Below are positions 6,722 through 15,028 of a stretch of 64,000 bases of DNA, piece after piece (positions within the stretch are counted from its first letter, which is position 1; each line of letters begins with the position of its first letter). Below the pieces are notes generated by a model, which had not been told where the DNA came from, made no database searches, and saw nothing but the letters and a program-made list of their open reading frames with translations. The position numbers and the translations under genes were made by a program. The stretch spans positions 1-64,000 of the forward strand of contig JAFQZK010000037.1 of NCBI GenBank assembly GCA_017405965.1, written 5' to 3'. This stretch comes from Muribaculaceae bacterium (GTDB taxonomy: Bacteria > Bacteroidota > Bacteroidia > Bacteroidales > Muribaculaceae).

Positions 6722-8572
6722 TTAAAACAGTTTATTGATCTGGTCCATGGGAATGACTGAGATAATCGTCTTTCCGTCAGGCGTATAGTTAGGTTCGGGC
6801 AGCCGCAACAAATCTGCCACCAGAATATCCATTTCTTCTTGCATGAGAGTGCGCCCGACAGGGATGGCGGCCGAACGGGCCACCGTGAGGGCCAGATGAT
6901 CGAGAATGCGTTTCTTGACGGGCACGCCACCACTCTCGACCGACTCGAGAATCTGATGCACCATCGCATTGGCATCCACACCGTCAAGCCCGGCGGGAAT
7001 GGCGTTGACAGCCCAGTCGTTACCACTCAACGGCGACAAGGCAAAGCCCATCTTCTCCATATCGGGCAGGAGTTCCTGCAAGGCCACACCCTGGGCAGCG
7101 CTCAGGTGCAGCACCTCGGGGAATAGGATGGTCTGTGAAGACATGGTACCGGTGTGTATGCGGCCCACATAACGGTCAAACAGGATGCGCACGTGGGCTC
7201 GGTGCTGGTCGATGACCATCAGACCTGACTTGACCGGCGACAGGATGTAGCGTCCCTTGAGCTGCAGATAAACCGACTGCAGGTCGCCAAGCGGTAAGAC
7301 GGGCTCTTGAGGCGTCTCGACTAAACTCTCGGCAGGCTGCTCGACGGGCTTCTGCTCCAATTCCCCGCGCTTCTTGCGCTCGAAATTGGCGAACAACTCG
7401 TCCCAATTGCTTGTCACCTGACGTTCAGGCGCATGGTGCCGCTGGCCAGATGATGAGGAAGTAGCCTTGAAGGGATTGTAGGCCTTGTCTAGCTCAATGT
7501 CGGGGTGATGCACCTCGACATGGCCGGTATAGGCAGGTATCGTTGGGGCATCCTGTGTGTCGAAGTCGATGGCAGGCACCTCGCTGAAACGTCCCAGCAC
7601 CTCCTTGACTCCAGCGGCGAGAATCTGCCAGATGGGCATCTCGTCCTCAAATTTGATTTCGGTCTTGGTGGGATGGATGTTCACATCGATCGCCTGCGGG
7701 TCAACGGTGAAACGCAGGAAATAGTTGGGCTGCTCTCCCTCGGGAATCAGCTGTTCGTAGGCCGACATCACCGCTTTGTGGAAATAGGGGTGACGCATAT
7801 AGCGCTCGTTGACAAACATGAATTGCAGGGCATTGCGCTTGCGTGCGTTCTCGGGCTTGCCGACATAACCCCGCACCTTGACAATCGAGGTGTCGATGCT
7901 GATGGGCAGCAACTGCTGGTCCATGCTGTTTCCCATCAGGGAGACGATGCGTTGGCGGAAAGTCCCCTTCATCAGCTTGTACATCACATTGCCGTTGTGC
8001 ATGAGCGTGAATTCCACCTCGTTGTTGACAAGGGCAAGTTTTTCGAACTCCTTCACGATGTTGCTCAGCTCCACCTGATTGGACTTGAGGAACTTGCGGC
8101 GGGCAGGAACATTAAAGAAAATGTTCTTGATCATGAAGTTGCTGCCCTCGGGGCACATGTCGGGCTCCTGGCTCTCGCACTGCGATGCATTGATGATCAA
8201 GCGTGTACCCAGTTGTTCACCACGGCGACGCGTGCGCAACTCCACCTGCGAGATGGCGGCTATCGAGGCCAAGGCCTCGCCGCGGAATCCCATGGTGTGC
8301 AACGTGAACAGATCGTCGGCCGTGCGAATCTTGCTCGTACTGTGGCGCTCAAAGGCCAGACGCGCATCGGTCTCACTCATCCCTACCCCGTCATCGATGA
8401 TCTGGATGAGCGTGCGGCCGGCATCCTTGAGGATGATCTGGACATGAGTCGCCTGGGCATCGATGGCATTCTCCACCAGTTCCTTGATAACGCTGGCGGG
8501 ACGCTGAATCACCTCGCCAGCAGCAATCTGGTTGGCGACCGAATCGGGCAGGAGTTTAATCACATCGCTCAT
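6722..8572 (-). CDS. mutL: DNA mismatch repair protein MutL
   Basis: A 616-aa MutL. The GHKL ATPase N-domain is intact: E34 in ELVENAIDA, IDDGVGM (59-65), HSTSKI (77-82) and GFRGEALASI (95-104). The transducer region includes VNIHPTKTEIKF (298-308). A linker (about 335-425) leads to the dimerisation domain. There the usual endonuclease motif DQHAxxExxxxE reads DQHRAHVRILFD (455-466), and the Cys-containing ACK and CPHGRP motifs are absent (ARSAAIPVGRT and YTPDGKTIIS instead). The nuclease site therefore looks lost. The start overlaps the OstA gene stop by 4 bp (ATGA). Confidence 0.93.
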   Translation of the reverse strand: MSDVIKLLPDSVANQIAAGEVIQRPASVIKELVENAIDAQATHVQIILKDAGRTLIQIIDDGVGMSETDARLAFERHSTSKIRTADDLFTLHTMGFRGEALASIAAISQVELRTRRRGEQLGTRLIINASQCESQEPDMCPEGSNFMIKNIFFNVPARRKFLKSNQVELSNIVKEFEKLALVNNEVEFTLMHNGNVMYKLMKGTFRQRIVSLMGNSMDQQLLPISIDTSIVKVRGYVGKPENARKRNALQFMFVNERYMRHPYFHKAVMSAYEQLIPEGEQPNYFLRFTVDPQAIDVNIHPTKTEIKFEDEMPIWQILAAGVKEVLGRFSEVPAIDFDTQDAPTIPAYTGHVEVHHPDIELDKAYNPFKATSSSSGQRHHAPERQVTSNWDELFANFERKKRGELEQKPVEQPAESLVETPQEPVLPLGDLQSVYLQLKGRYILSPVKSGLMVIDQHRAHVRILFDRYVGRIHTGTMSSQTILFPEVLHLSAAQGVALQELLPDMEKMGFALSPLSGNDWAVNAIPAGLDGVDANAMVHQILESVESGGVPVKKRILDHLALTVARSAAIPVGRTLMQEEMDILVADLLRLPEPNYTPDGKTIISVIPMDQINKLF

Positions 8573-10434
8573 GGCATTTCAACGGGTTGAAGGGTTGTTT
8601 CATTGTCTTGGGTGGGCAGAGTGACCACTCCGGCATTGCTGCCCGAGCGGCGACGGGTGCCGCCCTCGACCGATTTCCACAAGTTGCGCTGTTCCTCGGT
8701 CAGGTCAAAAATATCATCGGGCGACTGAGGCCTGAGCATATCATACCAATGGAACTGAGGCAGGTACATATCGGCCTTGCGGGCCAGGTAGAGCGGTGTC
8801 ACCTTGCCCGACACCTCGGGCCACATGGTGATGCGGTCCACTTCCTGCTTGGGTTTGAGGTTCAAACGCATATAGCTGGACTCGGCATTGACCATCTTGT
8901 TATAGGTCGAGTCTTTCTCTTGCGGGAACATGATGACCTGGACATTGCCGTCAACATCGAGGCGGCGCAGCTCCTTCTCCTCGAACCACGCCTTCATCTT
9001 CTTGCCGCTCAGCTGGTCGTAATAGATTTCGCCCAGGTGTTCGGCCATGAAGCCGCCCGTGGGCAGCGTGGCCCAATCGGCAGCGCTGTCGTTGAGGTGA
9101 ATATTGATTTCGTCACCGAAGATCTGTCGTTCCTGATTCCACACCACGGCATGGCGATACATGTTGATGATGGTATCGGCCTCGCTCAGCTGCAACGAGT
9201 CACAGATGCCCTGCACGTCGCTGCGATAGAACCTCACCTGGTTGAACGCCCGCAGCACCCTCACCGAGTCGTTGACCGAATCGTTGACAACGTGGTTGAT
9301 GAGCGTGCACAGGGTGTCGGCATGCAGGTAGATCGTATCCTTCTGCGAGAACTCGCGGGCACGGGCACGGCGCGTCACATAGCTGTAATGGGCATTATCG
9401 TCGTGATAGCCGTAGTCGCCGTCAAGGATGACCTTGTTGCTGGGGTCGGTGATCACGACATTGCCGCGAGCCTCACCGTAGTTGTGGCTGCGGTTGTAAT
9501 ACACCGTGTCACCCTGTAGCGTCTTACCGTCCTTGGCCTTGATCAAGGCGCGCTCATACAGGGTCGCGTCGTCGGCACTGGTGTTGTACCAGCCATTGGT
9601 CGTGTTGATGGTGTTGCTGTCGCTCACGATGAGCGTCTCGCTGGTGATGTGGGCGATATGGCTCTGGGTGTTGTAGTCCAGCAGCTCGGTAAACATCTCG
9701 TAGCGGTCATTCACCAGATGGACGTCGCGCGAGAATTCGGCTTGCTTGGTGTCCAACTCGTAGCGGCCATACTGGGACGACAACTCGGTGTTGTTGCGGT
9801 TGTCCACGATGGTGCCGCCGTCGAAGTAGTAACCCACATTGGAGTTGATCTCATAGTCCAGCGCATCGGTCAGCAGGGTTGTGCTGCGGTTCTCCAGGCG
9901 CACGTTGTGGCGCAACTCGGCCACGCCCTGGTTGCCATAGTAGTGGAGCACATCGCTATAGACCCACAGGGTATCGCCCTGGGTCATGCGCACATGGCCA
10001 AAGGCGTCGAGCGAACTGGTCTCGGCATAGAAATAAGCGCTGTCGCAGAACATGTACATGTCGCCGCGACGGAACCGCACGTTGCCCTTCAACACCTGAT
10101 AATCGGTGCTGATGGCCTCGTTGGCACTCAACACGTCGGCATTCTCGAGGAACACTTTGTTCGTCTGGTTGCGGTTGGCTTTGGGAATCTGAGGAGTGAT
10201 ACGGGAGACAGTAGGTCCCTTGGCCCCTTTGCGGGCAGCTTGAGCCGGCTGCGGGTTGGTAGGAGCCGGTTTTTTCTTGACGGGCTGCGTCACGCGAGGC
10301 TTAATGCCGCGCGACGAGGTAGTCTGGGCCAACACCACAGGCGACATCATCAATGCCATTACGCAGCACGCAGCTATCACGTGCCGCAGGCGGGAATTGA
10401 CAGACCATGGTCGCTTGTCGGGTGAGGCAGACAT
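8569..10434 (-). CDS. OstA/LptA-like LPS-transport family protein
   Basis: A 621-aa exported protein with a signal peptide (hydrophobic core about 18-36, cut after VLAQ). A Lys/Pro-rich stretch follows (about 45-85). Then comes a long run of OstA/LptA-type beta repeats (about 95-480) with recurrent patterns such as LKGNVRFRRGDMYMFCDSAYFY, VYSDVLHYYGNQGVAEL and LQGDTVYYNRSHNYGEARGNV. This is the Bacteroidetes OstA-like family, thought to act in moving lipopolysaccharide or lipooligosaccharide across the periplasm. It sits between a SurA-like foldase (35 bp upstream) and mutL (4-bp overlap). The C-terminus (about 520-621) is unassigned and ends in a Gln/Thr-rich tail. Confidence 0.82.
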   Translation of the reverse strand: MSASPDKRPWSVNSRLRHVIAACCVMALMMSPVVLAQTTSSRGIKPRVTQPVKKKPAPTNPQPAQAARKGAKGPTVSRITPQIPKANRNQTNKVFLENADVLSANEAISTDYQVLKGNVRFRRGDMYMFCDSAYFYAETSSLDAFGHVRMTQGDTLWVYSDVLHYYGNQGVAELRHNVRLENRSTTLLTDALDYEINSNVGYYFDGGTIVDNRNNTELSSQYGRYELDTKQAEFSRDVHLVNDRYEMFTELLDYNTQSHIAHITSETLIVSDSNTINTTNGWYNTSADDATLYERALIKAKDGKTLQGDTVYYNRSHNYGEARGNVVITDPSNKVILDGDYGYHDDNAHYSYVTRRARAREFSQKDTIYLHADTLCTLINHVVNDSVNDSVRVLRAFNQVRFYRSDVQGICDSLQLSEADTIINMYRHAVVWNQERQIFGDEINIHLNDSAADWATLPTGGFMAEHLGEIYYDQLSGKKMKAWFEEKELRRLDVDGNVQVIMFPQEKDSTYNKMVNAESSYMRLNLKPKQEVDRITMWPEVSGKVTPLYLARKADMYLPQFHWYDMLRPQSPDDIFDLTEEQRNLWKSVEGGTRRRSGSNAGVVTLPTQDNETTLQPVEMP

Positions 10435-10442
10435 AGGGATAC

Positions 10443-10470
10443 AGATATCAAATGCTGACTGCTAAATGCT
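10443..10470. repeat. 7-bp-period array between the SurA-like and OstA-like genes
   Basis: On the plus strand the units read AGATATC, AAATGCT, GACTGCT, AAATGCT. The last unit touches the stop codon of the SurA-like gene and the array lies just upstream of the OstA-like start. Three of four units share TGCT or GCT. Confidence 0.6.
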
Positions 10471-11825
10471 TATTTCTCTTTCTTGAGCCAGTCGTACTTG
10501 AAGTCACAGTCGCGCCAGCCCTCCTCGATATAAACATAGACGCTCTTCTGCTTCTTGATCACCCAGTCACGGATGATTTTCTCCTTGGCATCGGCCTCGC
10601 ACATATCCTTGATGATCATGTAGTCCTCGGCCAGGTCAGCCTTGTGACCGTCGATGCGCTTCACGAGCTTGACGATGGCGACCTGCTCGCGGCGGGTCTT
10701 GGGATTGACCATGACAAACGGTTCGCTGATATCACCGGGTTGCATGTTATTCACCTTGCGGCCCACCTCGACGGGAAGGTCAGCCATCTCGAAGCGGCTG
10801 CTGTGGTTCTTCTCGTTGAGCATCATACCGTTGTTGTTGCGCGACTCCTTGTCCTGAGAAATGAACAGGGCCATCTCGTCGAAGGTCTTCTTGCCCGACA
10901 TGATGTCGTTGCGCACCGAGTCTAATCGTGTCAACGCGTCGGTCAGGTCCTTGTCGCTCACCTTGGGACGGAGCAGGATGTGGCGCGTGTTGATGCGATC
11001 GCCGCGCTTCTCGATAAGCTGGATGATATGGTAACCGTCGTCGGTCTCGACGATGTTCGACACACGCTTGCTGTCGTTGAGGTTGAATGCCGCCGTGGCA
11101 TACTCGGGCAGCAGCACCGAACGGCTCTGGAAACCCGTCTCACCGCCATAGACCGCTGTGGACTGATCCTGACTGTAGAGGATGGCAAGCGTCGAGAACT
11201 CGCGTTCGCCACTGTTGACCTGCTGGGCATAGTCGCGCAGACGCGCCTTCACCTCGTCGATCTCCTGCTGCGGAATCACGGGGTTGATGGTGATGATCTG
11301 GGCCTCGACCTGCATGGGGATGTAAGGCAGCGAATCCTTGGAAAGGCCATTGTAGTACTTGCGCACATCGGCCGGCGTGGCCTTGACGTTCTTGGTCAAG
11401 TCGTTCTGTACCTGCTGGATGCAGAACTGGTCGCTGTACATCTCATTGAGTTTTTCACGCAACCGGGGCAAGGGCATGCGGAAGTACTCCTCCACCTTCT
11501 CCTTGCTGCCCAAGTTGGCAATCATGTAATTGATGCGGTTCTCGACCTCGGAACTGATTGTGGACTGCTGCACCTCAACCGTGTCGATGCGGGCCTGGTC
11601 CAGGAAGAGTTTGTCGAGAGCCATCTGCTCGGGGATGACACAGTAGGGATTGCCGTCGATGGGCACACGCTCGATGAGCGCCTGCTGGTACTGTTCCTCG
11701 ATCTCACTCTTGAAAATGGGCTCATTGCCTATCACCCACGCAACCTCCTCGGCCACATTATTTTGCGCCATTGCGGCTATTGCCGTCATAGCGAGCATCA
11801 ATGCTGATAAAATTCTCGATTTCAC
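10470..11825 (-). CDS. SurA-like peptidyl-prolyl cis-trans isomerase / periplasmic chaperone
   Basis: A foldase for outer-membrane proteins in the periplasm. I place the start at a GTG (11825), which gives a clean signal peptide (VKSRILSALMLAMTAIAAMA) and 451 aa. Longer in-frame starts to 12083 would run through the -7 promoter box and into the M16 gene. After the SurA_N-like helical region (about 30-175), two parvulin domains follow: PMQVEAQIITINP to DDGYHIIQLIEK, and RINTRHILLRPKVSD to the end. GETGFQSRS and the IIQL strand are typical. It lies 35 bp upstream of the OstA-like gene and likely leads the operon OstA-mutL-PHP-SGNH. Confidence 0.85.
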   Translation of the reverse strand: MKSRILSALMLAMTAIAAMAQNNVAEEVAWVIGNEPIFKSEIEEQYQQALIERVPIDGNPYCVIPEQMALDKLFLDQARIDTVEVQQSTISSEVENRINYMIANLGSKEKVEEYFRMPLPRLREKLNEMYSDQFCIQQVQNDLTKNVKATPADVRKYYNGLSKDSLPYIPMQVEAQIITINPVIPQQEIDEVKARLRDYAQQVNSGEREFSTLAILYSQDQSTAVYGGETGFQSRSVLLPEYATAAFNLNDSKRVSNIVETDDGYHIIQLIEKRGDRINTRHILLRPKVSDKDLTDALTRLDSVRNDIMSGKKTFDEMALFISQDKESRNNNGMMLNEKNHSSRFEMADLPVEVGRKVNNMQPGDISEPFVMVNPKTRREQVAIVKLVKRIDGHKADLAEDYMIIKDMCEADAKEKIIRDWVIKKQKSVYVYIEEGWRDCDFKYDWLKKEK

Positions 11826-11856
11826 TTGTATTCTCTTTTTTGTTGATTGCAAAGTG

Positions 11857-11864
11857 CAAAGATA
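11857..11864 (-). promoter_or_regulatory. -7 promoter box for the SurA-like gene
   Basis: TATCTTTG followed by CAC on the minus strand, 31 bp before the GTG start. It fits TAnnTTTG. Its position also excludes the longer open frame as the start of the SurA-like protein. Confidence 0.55.
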
Positions 11865-11922
11865 GTACAATTTTCCCCCATATTCCCTCACCCGACAATA
11901 AATGTTTGTTAAATAATGACAA

Positions 11923-11953
11923 CAGGAGCGGTGGCCGTCGGTCATCGCTCCTG
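11923..11953. terminator. Hairpin after the M16 protease gene
   Basis: CAGGAGCG (11923-11930) and CGCTCCTG (11946-11953) form a perfect 8-bp stem, 24 bp past the minus-strand M16 stop. GTTGTCATTATTT follows in the direction of transcription, so the T tract is weak. Confidence 0.6.
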
Positions 11954-11976
11954 CTGCTTGCCTGAAAGGGCAATTA

Positions 11977-14880
11977 TCACTTCTTGGGCACCTTGGTCTT
12001 GTAGATATCGTCTTTCTTGACCTTGACGATGTTGCCGAAGCGGGCCAGCGCCTTGAGGTCCAGCTTCTTGACATCGCCCACAATCATCAGTTGACAGGGT
12101 TGGCCCTTGATATGCTTGTCATAGAACGCCTCGATATCGGCCTGGGTCAACGAGGGCAGTTGCTCGGCCAATGACTGGCGCTCATCGGCGGTGTAGCCAT
12201 TGCGTTCCATCAGCAAAACCATCAAAGGCTTGCCTCTGAAGGTAGGATAGCTGTTGTTGATGTCGCTGAGCAGACTTTGACGGGCCACCATCAGATTCTC
12301 CACATTCATGGGCATGTCGTTAAAGAGCGTGTCAAGCACCTGAATGGCCTGCATCGACTTATCGCCTTGAGTGGCGACAATTGACACATAGCCGCAGGGA
12401 CCGGCCACATGGGCCAACGAGGGCGACAATGCCATACCCTGGGCTGCATAGGCCATCGAGCGGAACTCACGCACCTCCTGGAACAGAACCGACGACATGC
12501 CGCCGCCAAAGTACTCGCCCCACATCTCCATGCAAGCCTTGTCGCGGTCACTCGTCACGCCAGCGAGCGGACGGTAGAGGCCCAGAATCGTCTGGCGAGA
12601 CTTGGGCATGTCGAAGATATAGACCGTGGGCTCCTGAGGGGTCATCATGGGAATCTCCTGCATCGGGTTCTCCTGGGTGCCACCGATTTGCGGCAGCTGG
12701 CGGGTCAGCATGTCGGCCACCTGCGAGTCGGTCATCGAGCCGCAATAACTGATGTCACAGCGGCAGTCATACAGCTGCTTGAACGAGGCAATGAGGTCTG
12801 CTGCCTTCACCTTCTTCAGTTCCTTGCCGGTGACACGGGTGAGGTAGCTGGACCGCGGTCCTCTCATCACCTTGCTGGCAAGGGCGGAAAACACCTCGGT
12901 ATTGTCGCTCCAGAAGGATTTCTCCTCGGGGCCTGCGGCATCCTTCAGCGCATCCAGCTTTTCCTCGTCGGCCTTCATCTTGTCGAGGAAGTGACTCAGC
13001 ACCTGCAACGTGGCCTCCAGATTGCGGTCTTCACCCCTGAGGCCAATGACGGTCGATTGCTCACTGGCTGTAATCTTCATGACGGCGCCCAAACGCTGCA
13101 TCGCGGCGCCAAACTCCTTGACATCAAGCGAATCGGTACCCAGCTGGCTCACGTAATCGGCAGCCGTTTCGAGCCATTTATCCTGGAGCGTTCCCTTGTG
13201 GAAATTGATGGTTAACGAGAAATAGTCATTCAAGGGGTTGGGGCCGGCATACAACGTGCCACCTCCGGGCATTTTCACCTTGGTTGCATCACGCTCAAAG
13301 TCCAGCAACCTGGGAGCGACATCGTTCACCGGAAGCTGCTCGAGGCGGCACGCATAGGCCGATTTGTCGCCGGAATGTTGCGGCTTGACGGGCGTATATT
13401 CAGGCTTGGCGATCTGCTCGACGGGGCAGCGGCCGTTTTTCTTGTGGAAGCGGTAGAAATTGTCGGTGAAATATTTCTTGGCCACACGGGTGACGTCATC
13501 GCGAGTGATGTCGCCGGTGCTCAACGACAGCCTCATGTAATCCTCCCACGACACGCCGGCCGACATGACTTCAACCATCAACTCGGAGCGGCCCGAAATC
13601 GTCTCCAGTTCCTTCGCATGGTCACGCGTCAACTGTCGCTTGACGGCCTGCAGCTGCTCGTCGGTGAAGTCTCCGTTCTTGAGTTTCTCGATCTGCTCCA
13701 GACACAGGTTCTCGGCCGTCTTGACCTTGCACAGCAACTTGGGCACTACCATCACCGCCAGCGCCGATGTCTGGTTCATGCCCATGGTCTGAGCCATCGC
13801 CAGATAAACGCGGTTCTTGTTGGTCAGCTCATCGAGCAGACCCGTGCTGTTATCGTTATTGAGCAGAGCGAGAGCCACCTTCATGGCGGGGGCATCGGCA
13901 TCGTAGTTGGTGGGGCCGCGGAACACCATGGCACTCATGCCGATAATGGGCATCGGGAAGAGGAATTTCTCGACAGGTTGGCCCACGATGGCAGGAGCCG
14001 TGATCTTCTCTCGCACGGGTTTCACGCCGCGCTCCAGTTGGCCGAAGGTGCGCTCAAGCACGGGCAGCAGAGTAGCGGGGTTGATATCGCCCGAGAGAAT
14101 CAGGCCCATATTCGACGCCACATAGTATTTCTTGTAGAAAGCCTCCATATCGGACTGACGCGGGTTCTTCAGATTGGCGGTGCTGCCGATGATGGGATAG
14201 GCATAGGGGGTGCCGGCGAGGAATTTCGAGGTGATCTGTTCCAGCATCATTGCAGCAGGATCGTCGCTGTACATGTTCTTCTCCTCATAGACCGTCTCCA
14301 ACTCGCCCTGGAACAGGCGGAAAACCGGATGGATGAGGCGATGGCTGTTCAGCTCGCACCATTGCTCGATGAACTGCGGCGAGAACGTGTTGTGGTAAAA
14401 GGTGAAATCGTAGGACGTACCCGCATTCAGGTCCGAGCCTCCATACTTGGTAATCAAGCGGTTGAACTCGTTGGGGATGGCATACTGCGACGCCTTGATG
14501 TTCAGCTGGTTGATGTCGTGCTGGATGGCGGTGCGCTGCTTGGGGTCGGTGGTGCGCGACAGCTCGTCGTACTTCATCGAGATGGAGTCCAGATAAACCT
14601 TCTCGGCACCATAATCCACCGTTCCCAGCTCGTCGGTGCCCTTGAACATGATGTGTTCAAAGTAGTGGGCTATACCCGTGTCAGGGCAATCGACCGATCC
14701 TGCATTCACCACGACGGCTCCAAACACTTTGGGCTGGCTGTGGTCCACATTGAGCCATACCTTCATGCCGTTACTCAATTCCAGCTCTTGCACCTGCAAG
14801 GCAGGGTTCACCTGTGCCCCGGCCAGCATCACGACCAAGCAACACAACAAACCCAAGAATGATAATCTCTTCATATTCAA
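11977..14880 (-). CDS. M16 family (pitrilysin-like) zinc metallopeptidase
   Basis: A 967-aa exported protease with a signal peptide (about 1-22, ending AGAQ). It has two tandem M16 halves. The first carries the inverted zinc motif HxxEH in IAHYFEHIMFKGT (about 77-89), with the downstream glutamate in ETVYEEKNMYSDDP. The second half (about 500-967) lacks the motif, as is normal for the inactive half that closes the chamber. Substrates are expected to be peptides in the periplasm. It sits between two foldase genes, which suggests a part in clearing misfolded envelope proteins or in peptide use. A hairpin lies on each side of the gene. Confidence 0.9.
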   Translation of the reverse strand: MNMKRLSFLGLLCCLVVMLAGAQVNPALQVQELELSNGMKVWLNVDHSQPKVFGAVVVNAGSVDCPDTGIAHYFEHIMFKGTDELGTVDYGAEKVYLDSISMKYDELSRTTDPKQRTAIQHDINQLNIKASQYAIPNEFNRLITKYGGSDLNAGTSYDFTFYHNTFSPQFIEQWCELNSHRLIHPVFRLFQGELETVYEEKNMYSDDPAAMMLEQITSKFLAGTPYAYPIIGSTANLKNPRQSDMEAFYKKYYVASNMGLILSGDINPATLLPVLERTFGQLERGVKPVREKITAPAIVGQPVEKFLFPMPIIGMSAMVFRGPTNYDADAPAMKVALALLNNDNSTGLLDELTNKNRVYLAMAQTMGMNQTSALAVMVVPKLLCKVKTAENLCLEQIEKLKNGDFTDEQLQAVKRQLTRDHAKELETISGRSELMVEVMSAGVSWEDYMRLSLSTGDITRDDVTRVAKKYFTDNFYRFHKKNGRCPVEQIAKPEYTPVKPQHSGDKSAYACRLEQLPVNDVAPRLLDFERDATKVKMPGGGTLYAGPNPLNDYFSLTINFHKGTLQDKWLETAADYVSQLGTDSLDVKEFGAAMQRLGAVMKITASEQSTVIGLRGEDRNLEATLQVLSHFLDKMKADEEKLDALKDAAGPEEKSFWSDNTEVFSALASKVMRGPRSSYLTRVTGKELKKVKAADLIASFKQLYDCRCDISYCGSMTDSQVADMLTRQLPQIGGTQENPMQEIPMMTPQEPTVYIFDMPKSRQTILGLYRPLAGVTSDRDKACMEMWGEYFGGGMSSVLFQEVREFRSMAYAAQGMALSPSLAHVAGPCGYVSIVATQGDKSMQAIQVLDTLFNDMPMNVENLMVARQSLLSDINNSYPTFRGKPLMVLLMERNGYTADERQSLAEQLPSLTQADIEAFYDKHIKGQPCQLMIVGDVKKLDLKALARFGNIVKVKKDDIYKTKVPKK

Positions 14881-14965
14881 CTATTGTGTTATTGCTATTT
14901 TCTCAATCTGCAAAAATACTAAAATATCCTATATCCACCTTATTTAGTCACCAATAATAACCGAA

Positions 14966-14998
14966 GTCCCCGCCACAACTAAGGGTTGCGGCAGGGAC
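14966..14998. terminator. Hairpin between the PpiC-type and M16 genes
   Basis: GTCCC, GCC and CAAC on one side pair with GTTG, GGC and GGGAC on the other, with single-base bulges, from 14966 to 14998. It lies 30 bp past the PpiC-type stop on the minus strand. Confidence 0.65.
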
Positions 14999-15028
14999 CT
15001 TAAAACTCTTGGACAGACCAGCAGTCGT

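Noticed and set aside
11826..12083. 86-residue N-terminal extension of the SurA-like protein
   Set aside because: It runs through the -7 box and the M16 terminator into the M16 coding region; the GTG at 11825 begins a proper signal peptide.
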